From JBBREP01 sp963716525 (GTDB lineage: Bacteria; Actinomycetota; Acidimicrobiia; IMCC26256; PALSA-610), in contig OY970315.1 of NCBI GenBank assembly GCA_963716525.1, positions 2,418,001 to 2,482,000 of the forward strand: 64,000 nt of DNA, given 5' to 3'. This document shows, in pieces, positions 44,438 to 55,225 of this stretch; the stretch's first letter is position 1; each line of letters opens with the position of its first letter. A program made the translations under genes and the position numbers. The notes beneath the pieces are model-generated. The model searched no databases. It was not told where the DNA came from and saw only the letters and a program-made list of their open reading frames with translations.

Positions 44438-45374
44438 ATGGCCGTCATGAACGTGGCCGCGCCGGGCGAAGCCGTCGTCGAGATCGACGGGATCGGCAAG
44501 GCCTACGGCGACGTGGTTGCGGTCGACGACGTGAGCTTCAGCGTCGAGCGGGGCGAGATCTGTGGTCTGCTCGGACCGAACGGAGCCGGCAAGACCACCA
44601 CACTGCGGATGCTCGTGGGGTTGCAGCGGCCGACGCGCGGCACGGCGAGGCTGTTCGGCCGGCGCGTGGTGCCGTCCATGCCCGAGCTCGGGCGCGTCGG
44701 CACCATGATCGAGCAGGCGGCGTTCGTACCGCACGCGTCGGGGCGCGACAACCTGCGGTGGTGGTGGGAGTCGAGCGGCCAGTCGCTGCGCGACGCCGAC
44801 GTTGACTTCGCGTTGCAGATCGCCGATCTCGGCCCGGCGATCGACCGCAAGGTGAGGACCTACTCGCAGGGCATGAAGCAGCGACTCGGCTTCGCGCGCC
44901 TCCTGCTCGGCCGGCCGGAGCTACTGGTGCTCGACGAACCCACGAACGGCCTCGACCCGGGTGAGATCCGCGAGATTCGCGAGATGCTCAAGCGCCTCGC
45001 CGCGGGCGGTGCGACCGTGCTGCTGTCGAGCCACCACCTCGACGAGGTGCAACTGGTGTGTACGACCGCGGTGGTGATGGATCGGGGCCGGCTCGTGACC
45101 GCGGGCACGGTGGCCGACCTGCTCACCGGACGCGGTGTGGTGCGCATCGAGGTCGACGACGCGGCGCGCGCGCGGCCGCGGTGCTGCGCGCGCTACCTGC
45201 GGTCGGCGAGGTGACTGCCGACGGCAACGACCTCTCCGTGCGCGCGCGTCGGGCCCGCGGTCCGATCTCGTGGCCGCACTCGTCGGCGCCGGCGTGCGCG
45301 TGGAGACGGTCACCACCCAGCAGCGGCTCGAGGATGCGTTCCTCGGCCTGATCGAGGACGGGGCACGCGTGTGA
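44438..45374 (+). CDS. ABC exporter ATPase (two frameshifts)
   Basis: ATPase of a second ABC-2 exporter. Walker A LLGPNGAGKTTTL, signature YSQGMKQRLGFARLLLG, Walker B LLVLDEPTNGLD and H-loop LSSHHLDEV are all present in the first frame. The C-terminal part needs two one-base insertions, near 45165-45180 and 45250-45265, both in GCGCGCG/GGGCCCGCGG runs, to reach VAALVGAGVRVETVTTQQRL and the usual ending LEDAFLGLIEDGARV. ATG 44438 or 44447. Overlaps the permease start. Confidence 0.87.
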
Positions 45375-46240
45375 TCGCGCTGTTCCGTGTGGAGCTCGTG
45401 AAGGCCACCAAGCGCATCCGCACGCTGTCCGCCGTGGCGCTCGCGGCCGGCATCCCGATCCTCGTCGGTGTGGCGGTGAAGGCGCGGGGTGATCGCGGCG
45501 GCGGCGACCGTGGTGGCGGGTTGTTCCTGCTGTCGCGCCAGAGCGGCGTCGTGCTGCCCGGCGTGGCGCTCACACTGATGAGCGCGTTCTTCCTCGTGGT
45601 CCTCGTCGCGATGTTCGCCGGCGACGCGATCGCCGGCGACGCGGCCACCGGAAACCTTCGTTATCTGCTCGTGCGGCCGATCCGCCGCGGTCGCCTGCTC
45701 GCGGCGAAGACCGCGGTCGCCTTCCTCTATGCGTGGGTCCTCACGATCACGGTGACGCTCGCCGCGCTCGCGTTCGGCGTTGCCGTATTCGGCTGGCACT
45801 CGGTCAGCCTGCTCAACGGGCGGGCGATCGTGGGCAGCCCGCTGAGCCCGGGGATCTCGAGCGCGCTGCTCGGGGCCATCACAGTGGATCCTGGCCGCCT
45901 ACTGCTCGACGTGCTGCTCGCCACCGCCTACGTGGCGTTCAGCATGAGCGCGCTCGTGGCCGTGGGCGTGTTCTTCTCCACGCTCACCGACTCGGCCGCG
46001 GGTGCAATCGGCGGCGCGGTGGGCGTGTACATCGTGTCGGACATCTTCGGCCAGGTGACGCCGCTCGGCGTGCTGCGCTACGGGCTGCCCACGTGGTACT
46101 CCGACGCGTGGCGATCGCTGCTGCTGCGCAACGAGGTGTCCCACGACCTCTTGCCCGGCGCCGTCGTCCAGGTGGTGTGGGCCGCAGTGTTCCTCGTGCT
46201 GGCCTCGTGGTGGTTCGCGCGCAAGGACATCGCTTCGTAG
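45371..46240 (+). CDS. ABC-2 family transporter permease
   Basis: 289 residues from GTG 45371, overlapping the ATPase stop. Six hydrophobic helices are evident, for example LSAVALAAGIPILVGVAV, ALTLMSAFFLVVLVAMFAG and VVWAAVFLVLASWWFA near the end. The plan matches NatB/ABC-2 permeases. Together with the ATPase it forms an exporter of unknown substrate. No dedicated regulator is adjacent. Confidence 0.87.
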   Translation: MIALFRVELVKATKRIRTLSAVALAAGIPILVGVAVKARGDRGGGDRGGGLFLLSRQSGVVLPGVALTLMSAFFLVVLVAMFAGDAIAGDAATGNLRYLLVRPIRRGRLLAAKTAVAFLYAWVLTITVTLAALAFGVAVFGWHSVSLLNGRAIVGSPLSPGISSALLGAITVDPGRLLLDVLLATAYVAFSMSALVAVGVFFSTLTDSAAGAIGGAVGVYIVSDIFGQVTPLGVLRYGLPTWYSDAWRSLLLRNEVSHDLLPGAVVQVVWAAVFLVLASWWFARKDIAS

Positions 46241-46250
46241 GCTCCGAGCC

Positions 46251-47060
46251 ATGCAGGACATGCCTGAGGTCGGGTTCACGAGGGACGGGCACGTTGGCCG
46301 GCTGACGTTGCGCCGGCCCGACAAGCTCAACGCGCAGACGCCGGCGATGTGGTTGCACATGGCCGAGCTCGGCGACCACCTGCTCGGCGAGGCCGGTGCG
46401 GAGCTGCGCGTGGTGGTGGTGGAGGGTGAGGGACGGTCGTTCTCAGCCGGCATCGACGTCACCGCGTTCACAGGTGGTGCGGAGCCGGAGGCGAGCGGGG
46501 GTGGAATCGACGGCGTCGACGGCATCATGCGGCTCCAGCGCGCGTTCACGTGGCTCGAGGCCGCACCGTTCCTCACGATCGCCAAGGTGCAGGGTCACGC
46601 GCTCGGCGGCGGGATGCAGCTCGCGCTCGCGTGCGACGTGCGGATCGCGGCCGACGACTGCCAGATGGGCCTGCTCGAGACTCGTTGGGGGCTGATGCCC
46701 GACCTCGGTGGCACTGTGTGGCTCCCGCGGCTGGTCGGTCCGGCACGCGCGCTGGAGATGATCGTCACCGCGGCGCGCCTCGACGCCGCCGAGCTGCACG
46801 CGCTCGGCATCGTGAACCGGGTGGTGCCGCGCGCCGAGCTCGACGCCACGGTCGACGAGCTCGTCGCGAGCGTGGTCGCCCAGCCGCCGCTCGCCGTCTC
46901 CGGGGCCAAGGCGGCGATCCGTGACGGCTGGGGCCGGCCGACGGTCGACGGCATGCGCGCCGCCGCCGTCGCCCAGGTGCCGTGCCTCACGAGCGCCGAC
47001 TTCCGGGAGGCGGCCACCGCCTTCCTCGAGCGCCGGCCCGCGGTGTTCACCGGCCGCTGA
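46251..47060 (+). CDS. Enoyl-CoA hydratase/isomerase family protein
   Basis: 269-residue crotonase-fold enzyme. Oxyanion-hole motifs: GRSFSAGIDVTAF and VQGHALGGGMQLALACDVRI. One catalytic Glu position is visible in LLETRWGLMPDLGGTVWLPR, where the second acidic residue of classical hydratases is replaced by Asp (PDLGG). It could therefore be a hydratase or an isomerase of acyl-CoA metabolism. Start ATG 46251, 10 bases after the permease. Confidence 0.88.
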   Translation: MQDMPEVGFTRDGHVGRLTLRRPDKLNAQTPAMWLHMAELGDHLLGEAGAELRVVVVEGEGRSFSAGIDVTAFTGGAEPEASGGGIDGVDGIMRLQRAFTWLEAAPFLTIAKVQGHALGGGMQLALACDVRIAADDCQMGLLETRWGLMPDLGGTVWLPRLVGPARALEMIVTAARLDAAELHALGIVNRVVPRAELDATVDELVASVVAQPPLAVSGAKAAIRDGWGRPTVDGMRAAAVAQVPCLTSADFREAATAFLERRPAVFTGR

Positions 47061-47162
47061 CGACGCTCGGTGGTCACCTGAGCCGCTCACCACACGGCCA
47101 ACACAGGCATCACAGGCGTCACACAATGCAGTCACGCGCCTTCTCGGCGGCCCGATCGGCCA

Positions 47163-47169
47163 TTACGCT
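47163..47169 (+). promoter_or_regulatory. -10-like element of giant protein 2 gene
   Basis: TTACGCT ends 6 bases before the ATG at 47176, matching the element in front of giant protein 1. The 115 bases between the enoyl-CoA hydratase and this gene also contain short direct repeats (ACAGGCATCACAGGCGTCAC), which could be a regulator site. No clear -35 is present. Confidence 0.5.
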
Positions 47170-47175
47170 TCCCCA

Positions 47176-50100
47176 ATGAGTTCTCTGGAAGGGGCGGGGC
47201 GGCCGCGTTCCGTGGTCGCCCGGGCGCTGGTGCTCGCCACCGCCGCCATCACGATGCTGGGCACGTCCTTGGTCGCGGGCCACGATCTGGCCCGGGCGTC
47301 CACCGCGCCGAGCCTCACGATCTCGGGACCGGCCCACGCCCCGCTCGGCCACACCGTCTCCATCCGGCTGCTGGCGACCGCGCCGCGGGCGATCGGCGGC
47401 TTCCAGGCCAACCTGCGCTTCGACCACCGCGCGGCGGAAGTCGTGCGCATCACCACTCCGGCCACCCTGCCCGGCACCGGCAAGCTCACCGCGCTGTCCG
47501 CCGACGAGACCCCCGACCGCAAGGTGATCGCCGGGTGGACCTGCACGGGAACCGGTTGTGACGCGCCCGCCGCACGCGCAACGCCGGGTCAGCCCACGCT
47601 GCTCGCCACCATCGCGGTCGAGACGCTGCGCCCCGGCCCCGTCGAGCTGCGCGTCGACGGCGCGCTGCTCGTCGACACCGAGGGCTCGCCCATCGGGAAC
47701 GTGTCGGCGCGCACCGTTGTGTCGGTGGGGTCCGGTCGCACCAGCTACCCGGCACCGGGCCACGACTCGTATTCGATCGCCGCGCCCGCGCCGAACCGCG
47801 CGCGGTCGGGCGCCGACGTCAACCACGACGGCCGCGTGACTGCGCTCGACGCCGGTTCGCTGATCCAGGACTGGCTGCGCGGCGCCGAGCGCGGCGCGAG
47901 TTGCCCGACGCCCGAGGCCGGCGACGACATCAACGGCGACGGCTGCATCACGATCGCCGACGTGCAGTCCGTCGCCCATTCGATCAGCGTGGCCCCGAAG
48001 GCGGTCTCACACTTCGACGCGCAGGCTGCGGCCGTCACGAGCTACACCGTGAACTCCACCGCCGACGGCGGCGACGCCAAGGCTGACGGCATCTGCCAGA
48101 CATCGACCGCGGGCCAGTGCACCCTGCGTGCCGCGCTCACCGAAGCGAACCGGGCCACCACGCCGGTGAGCATCGCGTTCAACATCGCCGGGACCGGTAT
48201 CCACACCATCACGCCGTCCACCCGGCTGCCCGCGCTCAACAACCCGAACGGCATCACGATCGACGGGTTCACCCAACCGGGCTCGTCGCCGAACACCGAT
48301 CCGCTGGCCGACAACGCGGTGTACGGCATCGAGCTGAAGGGCACCGGCGGCACCGGCGTCGACGGCCTGTTCGTGCTCAATGCGAACAACGTGATCCGCG
48401 GCCTGAACATGCACGCGTTCAACCGGGCGATCTGGATCTACGGCACCGACGCCACGAACAACCTCGTCGAGGGCAACATGCTCGGGCTCACGCCCACCGG
48501 CGCGCTCGACCCGACGTACGCGCTCGTGAACTCGTCGACCTGCGTCATCGTGCAGCAGGGCGCGTCGTACGCGCAGATCGGCGCACCGGGCGTCGCGAAC
48601 CGCAACGTGGTCTCCGGTTGCAACCACCAGAACATCGCCACGTACGACTACCCGACGAACCACGTGACAATCCAGAACAACATCGCCGGCCTCGACCCCA
48701 CCGGCACGCAGCGGCGCGGCGCGAAGTCGCACGGCATCGACATCAACACGGGCACGCAGTACACGCTCATCGGTGGTACCGACCCGGGCGACCGCAACGT
48801 CTCCTCCGGCAACTTCCAAGAGGGCGTCGAGATCTCGCACAACCCGCTCACGCAGCACAACAGCGTGATCGGGAATTTCCTCGGCACCGATCTCACGGGC
48901 AACAACGCGTTCCCGTACACCCAGAATGGTCAGTGGGGGATGCATCTCGAGGGCAATCCCACCTGCAACAACGCACCGTGCGACCTCGACCAGGGTTACG
49001 CGACCGTCACGAACAACGTGATCGTCAATGCGCAACGCGGCGGTGTGCTCGTCGACAAGGGCGTGCACGACTCCACGATCTCCGACAACAAGATCGGCCT
49101 CACCGCCGACGGCACTGCGGCCGGCAACAAGCTGTTCGGTGTCAACATCGAGGCCGGTTCGGTGCGCATCACGGTCCAGCACAACGAGGTCGCGAACAAC
49201 GACAACGGTGTGCAGATCGAGTCCGACGGCGTGGAGCCGGCGAACAGCGCCTCCTCGCTCACCAATCAGAACACGATCACCCAGAACTCGATTCACGACA
49301 ACGGTTCCAATGGCATCGCCTCGCTCGGCATCGACCTCGCACCGTTCGGCCAGGTGAACACGGGTGCGAACGCCGACCCGAACGTGAACGACGCGATCCT
49401 CGCGCCCACGCTCTCGAGCGCGACGCCCACCAGCATTGCCGCCACCACCTGTGGCAGTTGCGTCGTCGAGGTGTTCCTCGCCACCCAGGCGGCCGGGTCG
49501 TTCGGCTCGGGAGTCACCTACCTCGCGAACGGCACTGCCGACGCCGGCGGTCACGTCACCATCACGCTGCCGGCCGCCGCGAAGGGCAATCCCGTCACCG
49601 CGACGGCCACGAACCCGAACGGCAGCACGTCGGAGTTCTCGAAGAACGTGCAGGTGCCGAACTCGAGCGCGGGCGACGTTCCACCCGTCGCGCAGTTCAC
49701 GCCGACCTGCACCGGCCTGTCGTGCACGTTCGACGCCAGCGCGTCGAACGATTCCGACGGTTCGATCATCGATTACTCCTGGAGCTTCGGTGACGGCTCA
49801 CCGGCCGGGAGCGGTGCAACCACGTCGCACCAGTTCGGATCGGACGCGACGTACACGGTGAGCCTCACGGTCACCGACAACGACGGTGTCCCGACGACGC
49901 AGAGCCAGCAGGTGACCGTCGCCGATCTCGCGCCCACCGCCGCGTTCACCGGCAACTGCGCCGGGTTGGCGTGCACGTTCGACGCATCGTCGTCGTCCGA
50001 CCCCGACAACGGCAGCCTGTCGTATGCATGGACCTTCGGCGATACGCACACCGGCTCCGGCCAGCCCGTCTCCTATACCTACGGCGGGCCCGGCACGTAC

Positions 50101-53100
50101 ACGGTCACGCTGACCGTCGACGACGGGCAGGGTGCCACGAGCTCGACCAGCCTCGTCTTCAACGTCACGAGCCTGAGCCCGGCGCTCGTCGCGAGTGACG
50201 CGTTCACGAGGTCGGTGGCGTCGGGTTGGGGTGCCGCGGATGTGGGTGGTGCGTACGCGGCTGCGCAGGGCGGCGGGGTGTCGTCGGTGGATGGCGCGGC
50301 GGGCACGTTGAAGATCACGGCGACGACGGGTGCGGGCGGGGGTCAGTACCTGCCTTCGGTTTCGGTGTTGAACGCCGACGCGCTCGTCGACGTGTCGACG
50401 AGCCTGGCGCCGGTCGGCGGTGCGTGGGGCCAGGTGTCGTACCTCACGTTGCGGCGGGTCGCGCCGAATGCCGAGTATCGCGTGCGGTTGCGGTTCGTTC
50501 CTGGTGGTGGCGTGAAGTTGTCGTTCGTGAAGACGGTGGGTTCGAACGCGGAGGTCGCGATCGGTGGCGAAGTCACGGTCGCGGGTCTTTCGTATGTTGC
50601 GGGTGGGGCGTACTCGCTGCGTTTCGATGTGAGTGGCACGAACCCGACCACGTTGCAGGCGCGGGTGTGGGTCGCGGGTACGGCCGAGCCGGGCAGTTGG
50701 AACCTCACGGCCACTGATTCTGAGGCTGTGTTGCAGGCGGCCGGTAGCCCGGGTGTGCGCGTGTTCCTCGGCACGGGGCGCGACGAACGTGCCCACCTGG
50801 ACCTTCGACAACTACACCGTGAACGACCTCAGCATCACCACGAACCAGCCACCGCTCGCGGCATTCACCGGTTCGTGCACGGATCTATCGTGCAGTTTCG
50901 ATGGGTCGGGGTCGTCGGATCCTGATGGCACGATCGCGAGCTATTCGTGGGACTTCGGCGACACGCAGTCGGGAACGGGTGCGAACCCAACGCATGTGTA
51001 CGGCGCGGCGAACAGTTATGACGTGACGTTGACGGTGACCGACGACCTGGGTGCCACGAATTCGGTGACGCATTCGTTCTCGCCTTCGGCGCCGAACCAG
51101 GCTCCGCTCGCGGCATTCACCGGTTCGTGCACGGATCTATCGTGCAGTTTCGATGGGTCGGGGTCGTCGGATCCTGATGGCACGATCGCGAGCTATTCGT
51201 GGGACTTCGGCGATGCGCAGTCGGGCGCGGGTGCGAACCCGACCCATGTGTACGGCGCGGCGAACAGTTATGACGTGACGTTGACGGTGACCGACGATCT
51301 GGGTGCCACGAATTCGGTGACGCAGTCGTTCACGGTGTCGGACGGTTCGAATCAGGCTCCGGTGGCGGCGTTCACGGGTGATTGCACGGATCTGTCGTGC
51401 AGTTTCGATGGGTCGGGGTCGTCGGATCCTGATGGCACGATCGCGAGCTATTCGTGGGACTTCGGCGATACGCAGTCGGGCGCGGGTGCGAACCCGACCC
51501 ATGTGTACGGCGCGGCGAACAGTTATGACGTGACGTTGACGGTGACCGACGATCTGGGTGCCACGAGCTCGGTGACGCAGTCGTTCACGGTGTCGGACGG
51601 TTCGAATCAGGCGCCGGTGGCGGCGTTCACGGGTGATTGCACGGATCTGTCGTGCAGTTTCGATGGGTCGGGGTCGTCGGATCCTGATGGCACGATCGCG
51701 AGCTATTCGTGGGACTTCGGCGACACGCAGTCGGGCGCGGGTGCGAACCCGACCCATGTGTACGGCGCGGCGAACAGTTATGACGTGACGTTGACGGTGA
51801 CCGACGATCTGGGTGCCACGAATTCGGTGACGCAGTCGTTCACGGTGTCGGACGGTTCGAATCAGGCTCCGGTGGCGGCGTTCACGGGTGATTGCACGGA
51901 TCTGTCGTGCAGTTTCGATGGGTCGGGGTCGTCGGATCCTGATGGCACGATCGCGAGCTATTCGTGGGACTTCGGTGACACGCAGTCGGGAACGGGTGCC
52001 ACGGTCGATCACACGTACGGCGCGGCGAACAGTTATGACGTGACGTTGACGGTGACCGACGATCTGGGTGCCACGAGCTCGGTGACGCATTCGTTCTCGC
52101 CCTCGGCGCCGAATCAGGCGCCGGTGGCGGCGTTCACGGGTGATTGCACGGATCTGTCGTGCAGTTTCGATGGGTCGGGGTCGTCGGATGCTGATGGTTC
52201 GATCGGCTCGTACAGCTGGGACTTCGGTGATGGGTCGCCGGTGGGTGCGGGTGTGTCGGTGGGTCACACGTTTGCGGGGCCGGGTCCGTACACGGTGACG
52301 TTGACGGTGACCGACGACAAGAGCGCGACGGATGCGACGTCGCAGGCGTTCGATGTGTCGGTGTCGGCGGTGGTGGCGTCGGACTCGTTCGGTCGGTCGG
52401 TGGCGTCGGGTTGGGCGAGCGCGGATGTGGGTGGTGCGTACGCGGCGTCGCAGGGTGTGTCGAGCGGTTCGACTGCGGTTGGTTTTGGTGCGGGTGTGAT
52501 CTCGTTGTCGGCGTCGCCGAGTGGTCGTGGGTTCTATTTGCCGGGTGTGTCGGTGTTGAACAGCGACTCGGTGGTGGATGTGTCGACGAACCCGGCGCCG
52601 GCGGGTGGGACGTATGGGCAGGTGGCGTACATCACGGCGCGGCGCGTGTCGGCGACGACGGAGTATCGGGTGCGGTTGCGGTTCTTGCCGAATGGTGCGG
52701 TGCATCTGTCGTTCGTGAAGACGGTGGGGAACACGACCGAGGTCGTGATCGGTAGTGAGGTCACGGTGTCGGGTCTGACTGATGTGGCGGGCCGGGTGTT
52801 CCGGTTGCGTTTCGATGTGAGTGGCGCGAGTCCGACGACGTTGCAGGCGAAGGTGTGGCTTGCGGGCGATGCGGAGCCGGCGGGCTGGCAGTTGTCGGCG
52901 ACTGACGGTCAGGCGGCGTTGCAGGTGGCGGGTTCGCCGGGCCTGCGCGCGTATCTCGGTGGCAGCGCCACGAACCAACCCAGCTGGTTGTTCGACAACT
53001 TCACCGTCACGAACCTCTCCGCCGGCGGCAACCTCCCGCCGGTGGCGGCGTTCACGGGTGATTGCACGGATCTGTCGTGCAGTTTCGATGGGTCGGGGTC

Positions 53101-53938
53101 GTCGGATGCTGATGGTTCGATCGGCTCGTACAGCTGGGACTTCGGTGATGGGTCGCCGGTGGGTGCGGGTGTGTCGGTGGGTCACACGTTTGCGGGGCCG
53201 GGTCCGTACACGGTGACGTTGACGGTGACCGACGACAAGAGCGCGACGGATGCGACGTCGCAGGCGTTCGATGTGTCGGTGTCGGCGGTGGTGGCGTCGG
53301 ACTCGTTCGGTCGGTCGGTGGCGTCGGGTTGGGCGAGCGCGGATGTGGGTGGTGCGTACGCGGCGTCGCAGGGTGTGTCGAGCGGTTCGACTGCGGTTGG
53401 TTTTGGTGCGGGTGTGATCTCGTTGTCGGCGTCGCCGAGTGGTCGTGGGTTCTATTTGCCGGGTGTGTCGGTGTTGAACAGCGACTCGGTGGTGGATGTG
53501 TCGACGAACCCGGCGCCGGCGGGTGGGACGTATGGGCAGGTGGCGTACATCACGGCGCGGCGCGTGTCGGCGACGACGGAGTATCGGGTGCGGTTGCGGT
53601 TCTTGCCGAATGGTGCGGTGCATCTGTCGTTCGTGAAGACGGTGGGGAACACGACCGAGGTCGTGGTCGGTAGTGAGGTCACGGTGTCGGGTCTGACTGA
53701 TGTGGCGGGCCGGGTGTTCCGGTTGCGTTTCGATGTGAGTGGCGCGAGTCCGACGACGTTGCAGGCGAAGGTGTGGCTTGCGGGCGATGCGGAGCCGGCG
53801 GGCTGGCAGTTGTCGGCGACTGACGGTCAGGCGGCGTTGCAGGTGGCGGGTTCGCCGGGCCTGCGCGCGTATCTCGGTGGCAGCGCCACGAACCAACCGG
53901 CCTGGCTCTTCGACAACTTCACCGTTACCCAGCTCTGA
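47176..53938 (+). CDS. Giant secreted protein 2: cohesin-like, dockerin-like, CSLREA, beta-helix, nine PKD, three C-terminal modules (one frameshift)
   Basis: About 2,253 residues. Signal peptide (VVARALVLATAAITMLGTSLV) to about residue 38. Cohesin-like domain to about 180; EF-hand loops DVNHDGRVTALD and DINGDGCITIAD near 213-260; CSLREA (CTLRAALTEAN) near 315; beta-helix to about 800; PKD A and B from about 834 and 915; module 1 from about 1005. Then come five near-identical PKDs, a sixth PKD with module 2, and a seventh PKD with module 3. One extra G near 50777 breaks the frame within module 1; comparison with the other paralogue shows the missing frame exactly (VFLGAGATNVPTW). Ends FTVTQL, no anchor. 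Likely a long surface filament or matrix protein. Confidence 0.85.
50189..50852. repeat. Long inverted repeat, copy B (module-coding)
   Basis: Reverse-complement partner of 9158-9820, encoding module 1 of giant protein 2. Near-identity at the DNA level, including synonymous positions, over about 660 bases. With copy A it frames 41 kb in inverted orientation, a substrate for homologous inversion of everything between. Confidence 0.85.
50855..52378 (+). repeat. Six tandem PKD-coding repeats of 252-255 bp
   Basis: Units begin at about 50855, 51107, 51362, 51617, 51872 and 52124 (spacings 252, 255, 255, 255, 252). Each encodes one PKD domain with AAFTG-C-TDLSC, SFDGSGSSD and SYSWDFGD. Units 2-4 end TVSDGSNQAP, and units 1 and 5 end SPSAPNQAP. 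Unit 6 differs (DADGSIGSYSWDFGDGSP). Such identity implies recent unequal crossing-over, and copy number probably varies. Confidence 0.92.
52121..53898 (+). repeat. 918-bp tandem duplication (PKD plus module)
   Basis: 52121-52980 and 53039-53898 are the same over about 860 bases. The only difference I find is A52748 versus G53666, an Ile-to-Val change. Each copy encodes one PKD domain and one C-terminal module. The 58 bases between copies encode FDNFTVTNLSAGGNLPP. The last bases of copy 2 lead into the stop. Confidence 0.9.
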
Positions 53939-53990
53939 CGCCTCGCTCGCCGACCCGGGCGCCCCGGCGCGGCGCGGGGCCGTCGCTACC

Positions 53991-55222
53991 GTGGTGATCG
54001 TGCCCGATGCGGAACCGGAGGCCGGGACCTCGACGCCGCCGGCTCCGCCGCGGCGTCAGCGCGAGGCGCGCCGCCGGCACCGATTCCGTTTCCGAGTGCT
54101 GCTCGCGCTGCTGCTCGCGCTGCTGGCGGTGCCGGCATGGTCGCTCGGCCGCACGCTGGTAGCGCACAACACCGATCCGTTGCGGGTGCGCGTCGTCGAA
54201 TGGGCCCGCGATCATCATCTCGGCTCGGTCGTCGACCGCGTCGAGCACTACTGGTACACCCACCACCCGCCGAGGCGCGGGGCACACCGGCGGGTGGCAT
54301 TCCTCGCGTCGCCGCGGCCGCGGCGCCACGGACCAGCGCGCCGCCGGTCGCCGCGGGCACGACGGTGCCAGCACCGCAGGCACCGCCGCGCCCGCCCGCG
54401 TTCACGCCGGCCACGCTGCAGCCCTTCGTCAGCCATCCGCTCCTCGGTGAAGGGATGTGGCAGCCCGTCGGCCGTCCGGTTGCCGGCGCTCCGGCGGCGT
54501 GGGTGTCGTATCTCCGCCCCGACGCGGTGCACACGAGCGAGCTCGTGGGGTTACTGCACCTCGACATGCACCGGCTGCGCGCGACGTTGCACGAGGGCAC
54601 GCAGCTGCCCGGCGGCGGTCCGTGGGCGCAGGGCCCGCGCATCGACCCGTCGGCCTACGGGCGTGTCGTCGCCGCGTTCAACAGCGCCTTCACGTTGAAG
54701 AGCAGCAAGGGCGGTTGGTACGCCGAAGGCCGCACGATCGCGCCGCTCGTGCCCGGACGCGCGTCGCTCGTGACCTATCGCGACGGCCACGTCGCGATCG
54801 CGCAGTGGGGGCGAGACGCCACGATGACGCCCGACGTCACCGCGGTGCGCCAGAACCTGAACCTGCTCGTCGACAACGGCGTGCCCGCAGCAGACGTGGG
54901 CTCGAGCTGGGTGTGGGGTGGCACGCTCGGCAACGAGGTGTACGTGTGGCGCTCCGCGGTGGGGATCGACGCGCGCGGCGACCTCGTGTACGCGGGCGGG
55001 CCGGCTCTGAACGTCGCGTCGCTCGCTGCGGTGTTGCAGCGAGCTGGCGCCGTGCGCGCCCTGGAACTCGACATCAACAGCTACTGGGTGAGCGCGATGA
55101 GCTTCACGGCCGGTCCCGACGGCGGCGTCGTGCCGCGCAAGCTGCTCGCGTCGATGAGCAAGCCCGCCGGCATCTATCTCGAGAACCAGACCCGCGACTT
55201 CGTCGAGCTCGACGCCCGCTGA
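53991..55222 (+). CDS. Membrane-anchored phosphodiester glycosidase family protein (one frameshift)
   Basis: Start GTG at 53991 (or 54000). A basic N terminus precedes one membrane helix (VLLALLLALLAVPAWSLG). The frame breaks near 54280 in a GGCGCGGGGC run. After one missing base the NAGPA/DUF2233-type catalytic domain reads VVAAFNSAFTLKSSKGGWYA, LVDNGVPAAD, ALELDINSYWV and YLENQTRDFVEL. In known members this fold hydrolyses GlcNAc-1-phosphodiesters. Bacterial targets are probably exopolysaccharide or cell-wall glycans. It is 53 bases after giant protein 2 and may be cotranscribed. About 410 residues. Confidence 0.82.
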
Positions 55223-55225
55223 TCG

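Noticed and set aside
50855..52378. Regularly spaced repeats that could suggest a repeat array such as CRISPR
   Set aside because: The units are 252-255 bp, contiguous and in frame, and encode PKD domains. There are no short repeats with unique spacers.
51137..53896. A 919-codon Arg/His-rich open frame on the minus strand
   Set aside because: It is the shadow of the PKD/module repeats and repeats with the same period. The composition is not that of a real protein.
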